The translations under genes were made by a program, and so were the position numbers. Below the pieces are notes generated by a model. That model made no database searches. It was not told the DNA's origin and was given only the letters and a program-made list of their open reading frames with translations. From Lacihabitans sp. CS3-21 (lineage in GTDB: Bacteria; Bacteroidota; Bacteroidia; Cytophagales; Spirosomataceae): a DNA stretch of 64,000 nucleotides. Numbering within the stretch: the first letter of the stretch is position 1; each line of letters begins with the position of its first letter. Below, one piece after another: positions 44,137 to 53,204 of this stretch. The stretch lies in NCBI RefSeq assembly GCF_024343675.1, contig NZ_RJUD01000116.1:22877-86876 (forward strand), read 5' to 3'.

Positions 44137-45357
44137 ATGAATATAAAAGACTTCACCGAAGACCCGGAAGTACTGGAATTGATAGCCAAAATAAAGACCA
44201 AAAACCCAAAAGTATCCGATACGCTGGACGTCCAAGGCAACCAATATGTAGACATCGTAATGGAAGGCGGCGGCGTGTTGGGCATTGCTTTGGTGGGCTA
44301 TACTTATGCTTTGGAGCAAGCCAAAATCAAATTCTGCAGCCTAGCTGGCACTTCGGCTGGAGCTATAAATGCCATGATGCTGGCCAGCGTGAAACCCACA
44401 AAATACAATACCATCTCCGAAGAATTGATCGACATCATCAGCAACAAAAACTTCTTTGACTTTGTGGATGGCGAGCCTTATGTAAAGAAAATCATCAAAG
44501 ACGTACTGAGCGAACAACCCATGATATGGGTAGGCATAAAAAACCTTTTTAACATAGGTAAACTCATCAGACTCATTAAAGAAGAACTGGGCCTAAACGA
44601 AGGCAAAAACTTTGAAGATTGGGTAAAGAACATCTTGGAAACCCACCAAATAAACACCACCAGCGACTTACAAAACCATAGAAATACGGTAGCCAGTCAA
44701 TTGAAACTCAAAGAAGGCGTTACCGGAAATACCGTCTTCACTTCCAAAATAGCTATCATAGCATCTGATGTGACTACCCAAACCAAAGTTGAATTTCCGC
44801 TACACAAAGAGTTGTATTTTAAGAATTCCGACGAGGTTTCACCCTCCAAATATGTGCGGGCCACGATGTCTATCCCGCTGTTTTTCAAGCCTTTCACCGT
44901 TCAGAATCTACCCACCAACCAAGAAACCTTGTGGAAAGACACCGTAGGTTATGAAGGTGAAATACCCAAGAAAATCAATTTTGTGGATGGCGGCACGCTG
45001 TCCAACTTCCCCATCAATGTATTTCACCTGAGTGCGGGTGTGCCACGCAAACCTACCTTTGGTGTAAGGCTGGGCAAAGACCGCCAAAAATTCAACAGCA
45101 TAAAAACCTTCCTGAAGTATTTCTTTGCGATATTTAACACCATGCGATACCTCCACGACTACGATTTCCTACTCAAAAACCGCGACTACAAACACCTCAT
45201 AGGCATGATAGACACCGACGGGCACAATTGGCTCAACTTCGACATCACCGACGAAGAAAAACTCGACCTCTTCAAAAGAGGCGTTCGTGCCGCCGCCGAT
45301 TTCTTGGATAAATTTGATTGGGAGGGGTATAAGAAATTGAGGGGGACGATGGGGTGA
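44137..45357 (+). CDS. Patatin-like phospholipase
   Basis: 406 residues, cytoplasmic by sequence (no signal). The oxyanion loop GGGVLG is at 45-50 and the nucleophile Ser73 is in the GTSAG elbow (71-75); the second member of the dyad is Asp284 in VDGGTLSNFP. It therefore has an intact catalytic Ser-Asp dyad for hydrolysing acyl ester bonds. The GC content is somewhat higher than that of the neighbouring genes. It stands alone between the quasi-palindromic element and the hairpin-repeat region. Some patatins act in phage defence, but nothing here (no CD-NTase or other partner) supports that. Confidence 0.9.
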   Translation: MNIKDFTEDPEVLELIAKIKTKNPKVSDTLDVQGNQYVDIVMEGGGVLGIALVGYTYALEQAKIKFCSLAGTSAGAINAMMLASVKPTKYNTISEELIDIISNKNFFDFVDGEPYVKKIIKDVLSEQPMIWVGIKNLFNIGKLIRLIKEELGLNEGKNFEDWVKNILETHQINTTSDLQNHRNTVASQLKLKEGVTGNTVFTSKIAIIASDVTTQTKVEFPLHKELYFKNSDEVSPSKYVRATMSIPLFFKPFTVQNLPTNQETLWKDTVGYEGEIPKKINFVDGGTLSNFPINVFHLSAGVPRKPTFGVRLGKDRQKFNSIKTFLKYFFAIFNTMRYLHDYDFLLKNRDYKHLIGMIDTDGHNWLNFDITDEEKLDLFKRGVRAAADFLDKFDWEGYKKLRGTMG

Positions 45358-46069
45358 GGTTTATTATCAATTTGACATTGGAAAAAGCTTTTTTTACATC
45401 GTTTTGAATCCTACTAAAACGGGATTACTTTTGATAACAATTAAAATCCATTGTATCTAAACAAATAAATTTAGAGATTTCAACAAATAAGCAAAGTATT
45501 TAATTAGAATATTCAGATTTCCGTATTTATTGGACAGTCAATTCCACTCAATGCCTACTTAAGTAATTTAAAATTAACACGTTACGTTTTTTGTCCATTC
45601 AGACTCTCCCATTACGGGACTCTGAACTTCTCTTAAATGCCAAACTCATTCCCAAAATCGAACCGCAAAATCGAAATGTCATTAAAGAATTCCAAAATAC
45701 CCAGCAGCGACATTCCCACTTCCTAAGATTAATTAGACATAACGTTAACCATAATTAGGACACGGATGCACTTTGGCAATAATATCTAATTAACGATATA
45801 GGCTTAAATTGAGGAATAAGAGTGTAAATGAACCTTGTTCTATGGTATGTAAGTATCTATTCGGACTTTGAATTAGCTCGTATTGATATTGCAATGACTT
45901 CAAATAAATACTTAACTTAACATTGTGGTCGCTTTATTGCTTCTTACTAATTTTAGAAACAAAACTTGAAATAATATTTAGCTTTTTTACTATATTCGAC
46001 TCTTGGAATACTATCTCCGACATAAAGCATGGGCTTCTTTATTAGTAGAAAGTCTTTAATAACAAAACA
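45358..46069. other. Non-coding region with one hairpin repeat copy
   Basis: About 710 bp without a supported gene. It contains copy 1 of the dispersed hairpin repeat near 45594-45635. The sequence just after the patatin stop has a weak stem (AATCC with GGATT) followed by a short T tract, a doubtful terminator. The rest is AT-rich and featureless to me. Confidence 0.5.
45594..45635. repeat. Dispersed hairpin repeat, copy 1
   Basis: gtccattcagactctcccat followed by tacgggactctgaacttct. It aligns with copy 2 but has an imperfect stem. The shared right part GACTCTGAACTTC is the most conserved piece of the family. Confidence 0.7.
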
Positions 46070-46729
46070 ATGAAATTTGATCTAAACAAACTCACAAACC
46101 TTCAGTTGATTGTTATATTATTGGTAATAATTGTAATTATTCCGCCATTATTAAAAAATGTTGTTACTGGTTCATGGTTTGACTATACAGATTCTGGAGA
46201 AATTGGAGATACATTAGGTGGAATTACAGCACCATTTATTAATGGGTTGGCAGCTTTATTAGTATTTATAACTTTTAAAGAACAGGTTAAGGCTAATAAA
46301 CTTATACAACAACAACAATACTTTCAGCATATCCATGAACAAATCAACCGTCTTGAAGATGATTTTCTCAACATTTCTGATATTACTAGAAAGCTCGATA
46401 ACGAAATACTTACTACCATTTTTGATGCATCGAGACGGATTGGCAGTTCTGAACCCTTCGATCTAGCTCTAAATGAAAGTAGTCTAAACAAAATTATGTA
46501 TTCAACAACAGTTTTTAATCAAGCACTTTTAATGATTGCCAGAGTTGACAATAATCAAGATTTCCTTCAAGGCAGGTTGAAGTTGCTTTTTAAGATAATA
46601 TATAAGGAGAACTATTCCGAGTTAGTTAGAGTATTCAATAAAGCTTTAATACAAAATTGTGATCAAAAGGAATACATTGGCCAAATAGTAACGGAAATGA
46701 AAAAGTTAAATAACAAATTTGCCGAATAA
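46070..46729 (+). CDS. Two-helix membrane protein, putative abortive-infection-like
   Basis: 219 residues. Two membrane helices (about 12-30 and 52-68) are separated by a short acidic loop with GEIGDTLGGITAPFINGLAA, followed by a charged helix (FKEQVKANKLIQQQQYFQHI) and a soluble helical C-terminal domain. This N-terminal arrangement matches 'putative phage abortive infection protein' (putAbiC-like) membrane proteins as I know them, where a 'G-D-x-x-G' loop sits between two helices ahead of a Gln-rich coil. It is unrelated to its neighbours and flanked by hairpin repeats on both sides. The defence role is only a suggestion. Confidence 0.45.
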   Translation: MKFDLNKLTNLQLIVILLVIIVIIPPLLKNVVTGSWFDYTDSGEIGDTLGGITAPFINGLAALLVFITFKEQVKANKLIQQQQYFQHIHEQINRLEDDFLNISDITRKLDNEILTTIFDASRRIGSSEPFDLALNESSLNKIMYSTTVFNQALLMIARVDNNQDFLQGRLKLLFKIIYKENYSELVRVFNKALIQNCDQKEYIGQIVTEMKKLNNKFAE

Positions 46730-46738
46730 CAACCAGTT

Positions 46739-46782
46739 ATCCATCCGTTTAGAGTCTCCATTTACGAGACTCTGAACTTCAC
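46739..46782. repeat. Dispersed hairpin repeat, copy 2
   Basis: The best-formed copy: AGAGTCTC, loop CATTTAC, GAGACTCT, then GAACTTC; a perfect 8-bp stem 10-40 bp after the previous stop. Confidence 0.8.
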
Positions 46783-46814
46783 CCTAGTGCCAGTCACATT
46801 TCCAAAAGAAAATT

Positions 46815-47843
46815 ATGATACCCGAAAAAATACAAGCTCTTTTTGATTTTATTGACTATTTAGACGAAAGAAAAACCGAACTTATTAACAAGTATCTTCC
46901 TCTTTGTTCCGAGCTGAGTAAACTGAACATTGAAAGGTCCAAATTAAACCCTCGTAGTAATTACATCGACAAACAGAAATATGACGAAATACAAAAGATA
47001 ATTGAGGAAAAATTCCAACCGATTACCCAAGATATTTACACTCCTGTAATAACTAGGCTAAAGGAACTTAAAATATGGTCGGGAGATGATGTTTTTGCAA
47101 GTATTTGGAATAATAATTATTCTTCGATTCAAGAGTTCAAAGAAAAATTTGAATCAGAAGACCTTCCAGAAGTGTTTAAATATAAACAGAAATATTTGCT
47201 TTTCAGAAAAGAAACCAACAGTAATTTTCTTTGTTTGCAATTTGTTTTTGACAATTTAGATGAAATCAATAAGGAACTTTTCGATTTCTTTAAAGACACT
47301 TGTGAAAATGAATTTGAGAGTTTTGAAACCAAAACAGTTGAAGTTAAGAGCATGTCAGAAATCTTAAAGGGATTTATTAGTAACGAAGAAAAAAATGTAA
47401 AATATTCTATACCACATGAAAGCCTTTTTGATTACCAAAATGTAAAACAATATTTACCTCAACAGCCTACAATAAAAAATGAAATATTTATGGGACATAA
47501 GATTCAAGTTGGTGACATAACCAATAATTCTGGACAAATAATTATTGGTAAGGATATAAAGATTTCTGACTCTCTAAATGGTAAAAGTGAGATAGCAGAT
47601 AAAATATCTGAATTGATTGAACTCATCTGGAAAGAACAGAATATAGGGTTAAATCAAAAACAGACTCTTATTACAAATTTTGATAAAGTTAAAGAGGAGC
47701 TTTTTGAAGAACAGCCGTCAAAGTCTAAAATTCATAAGTGGCTTACTAATATTAAAGAGGGGTTAGAAAAACTAGTTCTAAGTCATGAAGTAATCCAAGC
47801 AATAGACTGGCTTTACAGGAACTTCAATTTTATCCTTTCATAA
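46815..47843 (+). CDS. Hypothetical protein with 'GDITNNSGQIIIGKD' segment
   Basis: 342 residues, soluble, no signal peptide. The N-terminal 190 residues are helical and charged (KIQALFDFIDYLDERKTELI). Around residues 225-255 is a short beta motif with repeated Ile/Gly (HKIQVGDITNNSGQIIIGKD), followed by a helical C-terminal domain ending in a Trp/Phe-rich stretch (AIDWLYRNFNFILS). Similar 'SGQI-IG' segments precede C-terminal helical domains in bacterial conflict and signalling proteins, but I do not recognise a named family. Flanked by hairpin repeats; likely accessory. Confidence 0.5.
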   Translation: MIPEKIQALFDFIDYLDERKTELINKYLPLCSELSKLNIERSKLNPRSNYIDKQKYDEIQKIIEEKFQPITQDIYTPVITRLKELKIWSGDDVFASIWNNNYSSIQEFKEKFESEDLPEVFKYKQKYLLFRKETNSNFLCLQFVFDNLDEINKELFDFFKDTCENEFESFETKTVEVKSMSEILKGFISNEEKNVKYSIPHESLFDYQNVKQYLPQQPTIKNEIFMGHKIQVGDITNNSGQIIIGKDIKISDSLNGKSEIADKISELIELIWKEQNIGLNQKQTLITNFDKVKEELFEEQPSKSKIHKWLTNIKEGLEKLVLSHEVIQAIDWLYRNFNFILS

Positions 47844-47886
47844 TCAGCAATTAAAAGACATGCAATTATAGCAAACAAAAAGAATT

Positions 47887-47985
47887 TCGTCCGTCCAGAG
47901 TCTACCTTTAACGAACTCTGAACTTCACGCAAATTCGAAAGAATATACTATTAATACCACGCAGAGTCCCTGACAGAGACTCTGC
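47887..47985. repeat. Dispersed hairpin repeats, copies 3 and 4
   Basis: Copy 3 (47887-47929) reads cgtccgtccagagtctacct then ttaacgaactctgaacttc, with a 6-bp stem CAGAGT/ACTCTG. Copy 4 (about 47960-47985) is GCAGAGTC, loop CCTGACAGA, GACTCTGC, with an 8-bp stem but no GAACTTC tail. Confidence 0.75.
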
Positions 47986-48013
47986 TGCAACATGAATTAA
48001 AAACAAAAACTAA

Positions 48014-48508
48014 TTGAAACTAGACATTTTTCAGAAAATAGTAATTGGAATAGGCACAATTTTTTTGCTTTACATTCTTATGTCTGCACTTTTAAAAAAC
48101 AGAGTTTCCAATGGTACACTTGAATATGTAAGTGGACAAATAGAGAGCTTCGAACGTTTTAAATTGAAAAATAAGTGGAGCATCTCTTACGACATAAGAC
48201 TTAAAAACAATTCTAGTGAGTTCAAAATCAAGCCTGAATATTCAGATTGTCTTAATTATCCACAAATTGAGCTCAAAAAATTAATTGGTAAACAAGTTAC
48301 TCTTGGCATCGATACTGACAAAGGGCTTAAATCAAACGATTTGAAAGATGTAGTTTCCTTAAAGTTTGGAGAAAAAGAATACATCGGCTTCGATTGTGTC
48401 AATGCCAAGATTGAAAGTGACAAAATGGAAATTCCGTTAGCTATGATTGGGGGAGTAGTCTTATTTTTTCTGATTAACTGGGCGAATAAACGATTAAATA
48501 AAAAATAA
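48014..48508 (+). CDS. Small membrane protein of unknown function
   Basis: 164 residues, TTG start. Helices at both ends (about 8-25 and 143-160, ending in a basic tail WANKRLNKK) enclose a soluble, probably extracytoplasmic domain with short strands (WSISYDIRLKNNSSEFKI). No family recognised. The next hairpin repeat lies about 25 bp after its stop. Confidence 0.5.
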   Translation: MKLDIFQKIVIGIGTIFLLYILMSALLKNRVSNGTLEYVSGQIESFERFKLKNKWSISYDIRLKNNSSEFKIKPEYSDCLNYPQIELKKLIGKQVTLGIDTDKGLKSNDLKDVVSLKFGEKEYIGFDCVNAKIESDKMEIPLAMIGGVVLFFLINWANKRLNKK

Positions 48509-48530
48509 ATGTGTAAAACATCACTTTTTA

Positions 48531-48577
48531 GTCCGTTTAGTGCCCCCCTTTAGTGGACTCTCAACTACACTCTGCTA
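48531..48577. repeat. Dispersed hairpin repeat, copy 5 (degenerate)
   Basis: agtccgtttagtgcccccct followed by ttagtggactctcaactac; it aligns with copy 2 base for base over most of its length but with a weakened stem. Its right end overlaps the 3' end of the minus-strand gene. Confidence 0.65.
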
Positions 48578-49278
48578 CTTTTAAGAGAAATGTAATGGTT
48601 CAATATATAACTGACCATCAAATACTCCCCTATGGTATTGATTATCCTAATATAAAGATAAGTGAGTTCATAATACCGAACTTCTGGTGGCGAGATATAG
48701 TATAGATCTGACACAAAAACACCTATCAATCCAATTGAAAAAAGTAGGGTAGTTTTAGGGAATTTAACCAAAAGTCCAACCATTAAAAAAGATATCAGAA
48801 CTAACCAATAAAAATAAAAGGACCACATAATGGGCCTTGGATAAGCATGTAATAAAAACAGAAAATACAAGCCTGCAATTAAACCTAGTGCCAACAGGAA
48901 AGCATTAGTTTTTGAAATATTAGTGATTCTAACCAAACCAATATGCACAAAAATACCTATTATTATTAGCCTTAAAACTGGTTGGATATAGGAATAAATC
49001 ACTTCAAATTTTTTCTCATCGGTGATTACGATAGAAGACATACCCATAATAAAAAGAGAACCATAAACGAAGCCTAACCAAAACAATGGCCAAATTGGAT
49101 TTTTGATAAACTTAATTGTAACATAAACATACAATAAGAAATAGTCAAATTGGAATAAGAAAAGACTCAAAAGCTTGTCTTCATAGGCTTGGTAATCTGA
49201 AGGCTCTATCTTTTCTAAAAAGAAAAAATTAGCAATCAAAATCATAAAAAAGAACATAAATGCGAATCTATTGCTCAT
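48565..49278 (-). CDS. Polytopic membrane protein (possibly YhhN-like)
   Basis: 237 residues with about eight hydrophobic helices. Short polar islands such as HAYPRPIMWSFYFYW and FVSDLYYISPPEVRYYELTY recall the lysoplasmalogenase/YhhN family in length and helix count, but no diagnostic motif is certain. It is the only minus-strand gene of this accessory stretch and lies between two hairpin-repeat copies. Function unknown. Confidence 0.5.
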   Translation of the reverse strand: MSNRFAFMFFFMILIANFFFLEKIEPSDYQAYEDKLLSLFLFQFDYFLLYVYVTIKFIKNPIWPLFWLGFVYGSLFIMGMSSIVITDEKKFEVIYSYIQPVLRLIIIGIFVHIGLVRITNISKTNAFLLALGLIAGLYFLFLLHAYPRPIMWSFYFYWLVLISFLMVGLLVKFPKTTLLFSIGLIGVFVSDLYYISPPEVRYYELTYLYIRIINTIGEYLMVSYILNHYISLKSSRV

Positions 49279-49299
49279 TGCATTCCCTTTTTGATTAGC

Positions 49300-49340
49300 A
49301 AGTCAAGAGTCTCACTATAGAGAACTCTTAATCTCGATGT
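49300..49340. repeat. Dispersed hairpin repeat, copy 6
   Basis: caagagtctcactatagaga followed by actcttaatctcg; stem AAGAGT/ACTCTT. It lies between the polytopic membrane protein and the serine hydrolase gene and is the last copy seen. Confidence 0.65.
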
Positions 49341-49375
49341 GCTTAGTCTGAATACTAAGCACAGCATCTTTCAAA

Positions 49376-50665
49376 TCACTCATCCACCGCCGCAAAAACC
49401 ATTTGTCTGAAAAGCGTGGAAGTTCTGTCCTCCCCGATTCTTTGCGTTTGTTTCATCAATACGCCTATGATTTTGGAATTCGGGTCGGCAAAGTAGGCGG
49501 TGTTGAAATATCCACCCCAATCGAAGGTGCCTTCTGAGCCGCTTCCGCCTTTGCCTTCACCTTTGGCTTTAACTAAACCAAAAGCTAAACCGTGGCCGGT
49601 GGCACTTTTGTCGCCACCCCAAATATCGCCCAATTGGTCAGCCATGATGGCTTTTATGGTGGTTTTGCTCAAAAAACGCTTACCATTGTAGTCACCTCCA
49701 TTTACATACATTTGCAAAAACGTGGCGTAATCTTTGGCCGTAGAAGAAAGACCTGCTCCACCGCTGTAGAAAGTTTTGGCACCTTTGGCCGGATAATCTA
49801 CATCATAAAAAGTATCCGTAAAATGAACCCACTTGTTATCTTTTTTGGTGTGTACTTTCACCAATCTGTCAGACTTGGCGGATGGCAAATAGAAATAAGT
49901 ATCACTCATACCCATCGGTTCAAACAAATTCTTTTGCAAAAACTCATCGAAAGTCTGTCCCGAAACCACTTCTATCAAATATCCCAAAACATCTAATCCT
50001 TCACTGTAAATAAATTTCTCACCTGGATTGGCGTGTAGAGGAAGCTTAGCCAATTTCTTGATATTATCCCCGATTTTAACTGGATTAGTGGTGAAAAGAT
50101 CCACGATGCCAGCCTTTTTGTAAATGGCCTTCATTTTTTCGTCGCCATCTATTACGCCATAACCTAGGCCTGAAGTGTGCATAAGCAAATGGCGGATAGT
50201 AATTTCTTTATCAGCAGGTTTGGTGGAGTAGGTAGAATCCGCCATTTTGAATCTATCCAAAACCACTGGATTCTTAAATTCAGGAATATATCTAGAAATG
50301 GGATCGTCCAAGGTGAATTTTCCTTGTTCCCAAAGCATCATGATGGCTGTGGAAGTGATGGCCTTCGACATAGAGGCAATTCTAAAAATATGGTCATTTT
50401 TCATCACCACTTTGTTGGGCACATCGGCATATCCAAAGGCTTTTTGATAAACTATTTTGCCATCTTTTATAATCAAAGCAGTGGCTCCAGGAATGGTTTC
50501 ATTCTTGATGGCTTCTGCCAACATATCTTCAATTCGCTTGATTCTTTCTGAAGACATTCCAGCACTTTCTGGAGCGGAGTCTTTAAGCGGAGCACTGATT
50601 TTGAGCGATTTGGTCTGAGCAAAGGAATGAAATGCTACAAATAAAAGAAGAAGAAGTTTTTTCAT
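49376..50665 (-). CDS. Class C beta-lactamase-related serine hydrolase, exported
   Basis: 429 residues, signal peptide MKKLLLLLFVAFHSFAQ. The penicillin-binding fold motifs are present: SMSK in FRIASMSKAITSTAIM (nucleophile Ser and general-base Lys, about residues 97-100), the Tyr of FIYSEGLDVLGYLIE (Y-x-E/N motif), and a C-terminal GHGLAFG loop in place of KTG. Such proteins act as esterases, D-aminopeptidases or peptidases more often than beta-lactamases. It is monocistronic, with the divergent hisB about 100 bp away. Confidence 0.88.
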   Translation of the reverse strand: MKKLLLLLFVAFHSFAQTKSLKISAPLKDSAPESAGMSSERIKRIEDMLAEAIKNETIPGATALIIKDGKIVYQKAFGYADVPNKVVMKNDHIFRIASMSKAITSTAIMMLWEQGKFTLDDPISRYIPEFKNPVVLDRFKMADSTYSTKPADKEITIRHLLMHTSGLGYGVIDGDEKMKAIYKKAGIVDLFTTNPVKIGDNIKKLAKLPLHANPGEKFIYSEGLDVLGYLIEVVSGQTFDEFLQKNLFEPMGMSDTYFYLPSAKSDRLVKVHTKKDNKWVHFTDTFYDVDYPAKGAKTFYSGGAGLSSTAKDYATFLQMYVNGGDYNGKRFLSKTTIKAIMADQLGDIWGGDKSATGHGLAFGLVKAKGEGKGGSGSEGTFDWGGYFNTAYFADPNSKIIGVLMKQTQRIGEDRTSTLFRQMVFAAVDE

Positions 50666-50714
50666 GATTCTGAGGTTGAATTTTAGAATATTAATGGTCT
50701 AAATGTAAAGATAA

Positions 50715-50746
50715 TTTTAAAAAGAATAATTCTAGGCCTATTTTTG
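50715..50746 (+). promoter_or_regulatory. Candidate promoter of hisB
   Basis: TATTTTTG (50739-50746) is a perfect TAnnTTTG -7 element 15 bp before the ATG; TTTT at 50715-50718 is a 3/4 match to the -33 TTTG with a 20-bp spacer. Confidence 0.4.
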
Positions 50747-50761
50747 CAAAAAATATAACAG

Positions 50762-51883
50762 ATGAAGAAAGTCCTTTTTATAGACCGCGACGGTACCATA
50801 ATCGTTGAACCTCCCATAGATTTCCAAATAGATTCTCTAGAAAAACTTGAGTTTTTACCAAAAGTAATCTCCAATCTTAGAAAAATATCTGAAGAAACCG
50901 ATTTTGAGTTGGCCATGGTGACCAATCAAGACGGCCTTGGAACAGATTCTTTCCCCGAAGAAACTTTTTGGCCGGCACACCAGAAAATGATGAATCTATT
51001 GGAAGGCGAAAACATCCTATTCGACGAGGTCTTTATAGACAGAACTTTCGAACACGAAAACGCCCCAACCAGAAAACCAAGAACCGGACTTTTGACCAAA
51101 TATTTCGAAGGTGCGTACGATTTGACCAATTCTTATGTTTTGGGCGATAGGCTTACGGATATGCAATTGGCTGTAAATCTAGGTGGAAAAGGAATCTTTA
51201 TTGGAGAAACTTTGCCCGAAACTGCCACCGAAGAACAGAAAAATGCTACGGCATTGGTCACCAAAGATTGGGACAAAATATATGAATTCTTGAAACTTCC
51301 TGAGCGTGTAGCCGAGGTTAAAAGAACTACTAAGGAGACCGACATTTACGTAAAATTGAATCTGGACGGAAAAGGAAAATCGCACATAGAAACCGGTTTG
51401 GGCTTTTTTGACCACATGTTGGACCAGCTCGCCAAACATTCAGGTGCCGATTTGACCATCACTGTAAAAGGAGACTTACACATAGACGAACACCATACCA
51501 TAGAAGACACTGCCTTGGCATTGGGAGAAGCCTATTTGGTAGCTTTGGGCGACAAAAGAGGTATCAACCGATATGGATTCCTTTTGCCTATGGACGAATG
51601 TCTTTCACAGGTAGCCATTGACTTTTCAGGAAGACCATGGTTGGTATGGGATGCGAGCTTTAAACGAGAAAAAATTGGTGAAATGCCAACGGAGATGTTC
51701 ATGCATTTCTTCAAAAGCTTCTCCGATACCTCAAAATGTAATCTAAACATCAAATGTGAGGGGGATAATGAGCACCATAAAATCGAATCCATTTTTAAAG
51801 CTTGGGCAAAAGCCATAAAAATGGCCGTTCAAAGAAATATCAAAGATTTGGACGCTATGCCAAGTACAAAAGGTACTTTGTGA
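50762..51883 (+). CDS. hisB: Bifunctional histidinol-phosphatase / imidazoleglycerol-phosphate dehydratase
   Basis: 373 residues carrying two steps of histidine synthesis. The N-terminal HAD phosphatase (about 1-165) starts with FIDRDGTI (nucleophile Asp8, Asp10) and has [11 protein letters not shown] late. The C-terminal dehydratase (about 180-373) shows [35 protein letters not shown] and [16 protein letters not shown], all metal-binding His motifs. The fusion is standard in Bacteroidota and Enterobacteria. No other his gene lies beside it in this window. Confidence 0.96.
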   Translation: MKKVLFIDRDGTIIVEPPIDFQIDSLEKLEFLPKVISNLRKISEETDFELAMVTNQDGLGTDSFPEETFWPAHQKMMNLLEGENILFDEVFIDRTFEHENAPTRKPRTGLLTKYFEGAYDLTNSYVLGDRLTDMQLAVNLGGKGIFIGETLPETATEEQKNATALVTKDWDKIYEFLKLPERVAEVKRTTKETDIYVKLNLDGKGKSHIETGLGFFDHMLDQLAKHSGADLTITVKGDLHIDEHHTIEDTALALGEAYLVALGDKRGINRYGFLLPMDECLSQVAIDFSGRPWLVWDASFKREKIGEMPTEMFMHFFKSFSDTSKCNLNIKCEGDNEHHKIESIFKAWAKAIKMAVQRNIKDLDAMPSTKGTL

Positions 51884-52026
51884 GTAAAGCAATTAGAAAA
51901 ATAATTTAAGGAAATTTGATAGTTTGGTTCGATTTTTCTGATTTTGGCCAAAAAAACCTTATTTTGCAAAATATTTAAGTAGCTTTTCAGTTAATAACGC
52001 AAAAAATAAATTAGACCCATCAAAAT

Positions 52027-52713
52027 ATGCTTTTAGACCTCATTCTTCAAGTACCTGCCGCTACAGACTCAACCGCCGCAGTAGCAGGAGTTCAAAGTAT
52101 CAATTATCTCTCGTTGTTGTTTAAAGGTGGTATCGTTATTTACCCCATCATGGCCTTACTTTTGGTCACGCTGTTTTTGGCAGCAGAACGATATTTGTTT
52201 ATCAAAGATGCTTCAAAAATCGACATGGGCTTTCTTAGATCACTGAAAGACAATATTTTGAGAGGTGATATACGTACAGCTTCATCACTCTGCAAGGGTA
52301 CCAATAAGCCTATTTCTAGAATTCTGGAGAAAGGAATTGCAAGAGTTGGAAAACCTGTAAAAGACATTGAAAGTGCTATGGAAATACAGTCCAATTTAGA
52401 GATTTCTAAAATGGAAAAGAACATGGGTTACCTCGGTTTGATAGCTGGTGTGGCTCCAACCTTGGGTTTTGTGGGAACTATTTCAGGTATCATTCGTATA
52501 TTTTATGAGATATCTGTTACTGGAAATTTCTCTATAGAAACCATTTCAAATGGTCTTTATGAAAAAATGATTTCAAGTTTCTCAGGTCTAGTGGTGGGTC
52601 TTTTGGCTTACTCTTTCTACCATGGTATAAACATGATGATTGATAAATTCAGCATCAATCTACAAGCGACGGTTATGGACTTTTTTGATACATTAAATGA
52701 GCCAATTCGCTAA
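52027..52713 (+). CDS. exbB: MotA/TolQ/ExbB proton channel protein
   Basis: 228 residues with three membrane helices: about 35-57 (GGIVIYPIMALLLVTLFLAA), about 140-165 (YLGLIAGVAPTLGFVGTISG) and about 188-210. The GLIAGVAPTLGFVGTI helix is the family's conserved core. With ExbD it uses the proton gradient to energise TonB-type transport or outer-membrane integrity. The stop overlaps the exbD start by one base (TAATG). Confidence 0.92.
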   Translation: MLLDLILQVPAATDSTAAVAGVQSINYLSLLFKGGIVIYPIMALLLVTLFLAAERYLFIKDASKIDMGFLRSLKDNILRGDIRTASSLCKGTNKPISRILEKGIARVGKPVKDIESAMEIQSNLEISKMEKNMGYLGLIAGVAPTLGFVGTISGIIRIFYEISVTGNFSIETISNGLYEKMISSFSGLVVGLLAYSFYHGINMMIDKFSINLQATVMDFFDTLNEPIR

Positions 52714-53114
52714 TGAAATTTAAAAGACAAAGACGTTTTGAGGCCGAGGTTCAGACTTCTTCCTTGAACGATATCATGTTTTTCTTGCTTTTGTTTTTCT
52801 TGATTGTGTCAACACTCGGAAGCCCGAACGTTATAAAATTGATGTTGCCAAAGTCTGACAAATCAACGCATGACGTTAGTAAGCAACCTATTACCTTATC
52901 TATCACCGAAGACAAGCAGTATTTTATAGATAAAAAGCCGATTCCTTTTCCACAATTGGAAGCATCTTTGGTAGAAGCCACCACTGGAATGGAAGAACCA
53001 ACGGTGATATTAAGAGCCGAGCAAAATCTGACAATTCAGGATTTGGTAGATGTAATGGCCATAGGTGCAAGAATAAAAATCAGAATGGTCTTAGCCACAG
53101 AATTGTCAAAATAA
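52713..53114 (+). CDS. exbD: ExbD/TolR family protein
   Basis: 133 residues. One N-terminal membrane helix (about 20-40, IMFFLLLFFLIVSTLGSPNV) follows the conserved LNDIMFFLLLFF region, where the channel Asp (D20) sits; a small periplasmic domain follows (LRAEQNLTIQDLVDVMAIG). It partners ExbB. No tonB gene is next to it. Confidence 0.92.
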   Translation: MKFKRQRRFEAEVQTSSLNDIMFFLLLFFLIVSTLGSPNVIKLMLPKSDKSTHDVSKQPITLSITEDKQYFIDKKPIPFPQLEASLVEATTGMEEPTVILRAEQNLTIQDLVDVMAIGARIKIRMVLATELSK

Positions 53115-53175
53115 TAAGCCAAAATATCCTTTGTGAACCTTTGTGCCTTCTTCGTATAACTTTGTGTAACAACAA
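53115..53175. repeat. Short-word intergenic repeat ('ctttgtg' words)
   Basis: atcctttgtgaacctttgtg followed by ccttcttcgtataactttgt: four ctttgtg-type words within 50 bp. The same words occur at 38408-38450. Confidence 0.6.
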
Positions 53176-53204
53176 AGTTCCTAAATAATATCTCAAGATA
53201 AAAA

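Noticed and set aside
44137..45357. Patatin as part of a CBASS-type defence operon
   Set aside because: No cyclase, ubiquitin-like or other CBASS component lies next to it; the gene stands alone.
45594..49340. Hairpin repeats as integron attC sites
   Set aside because: No integrase was seen, one gene is in the opposite orientation, and I could not find the paired RYYYAAC/GTTRRRY core sites at the ends of the elements.
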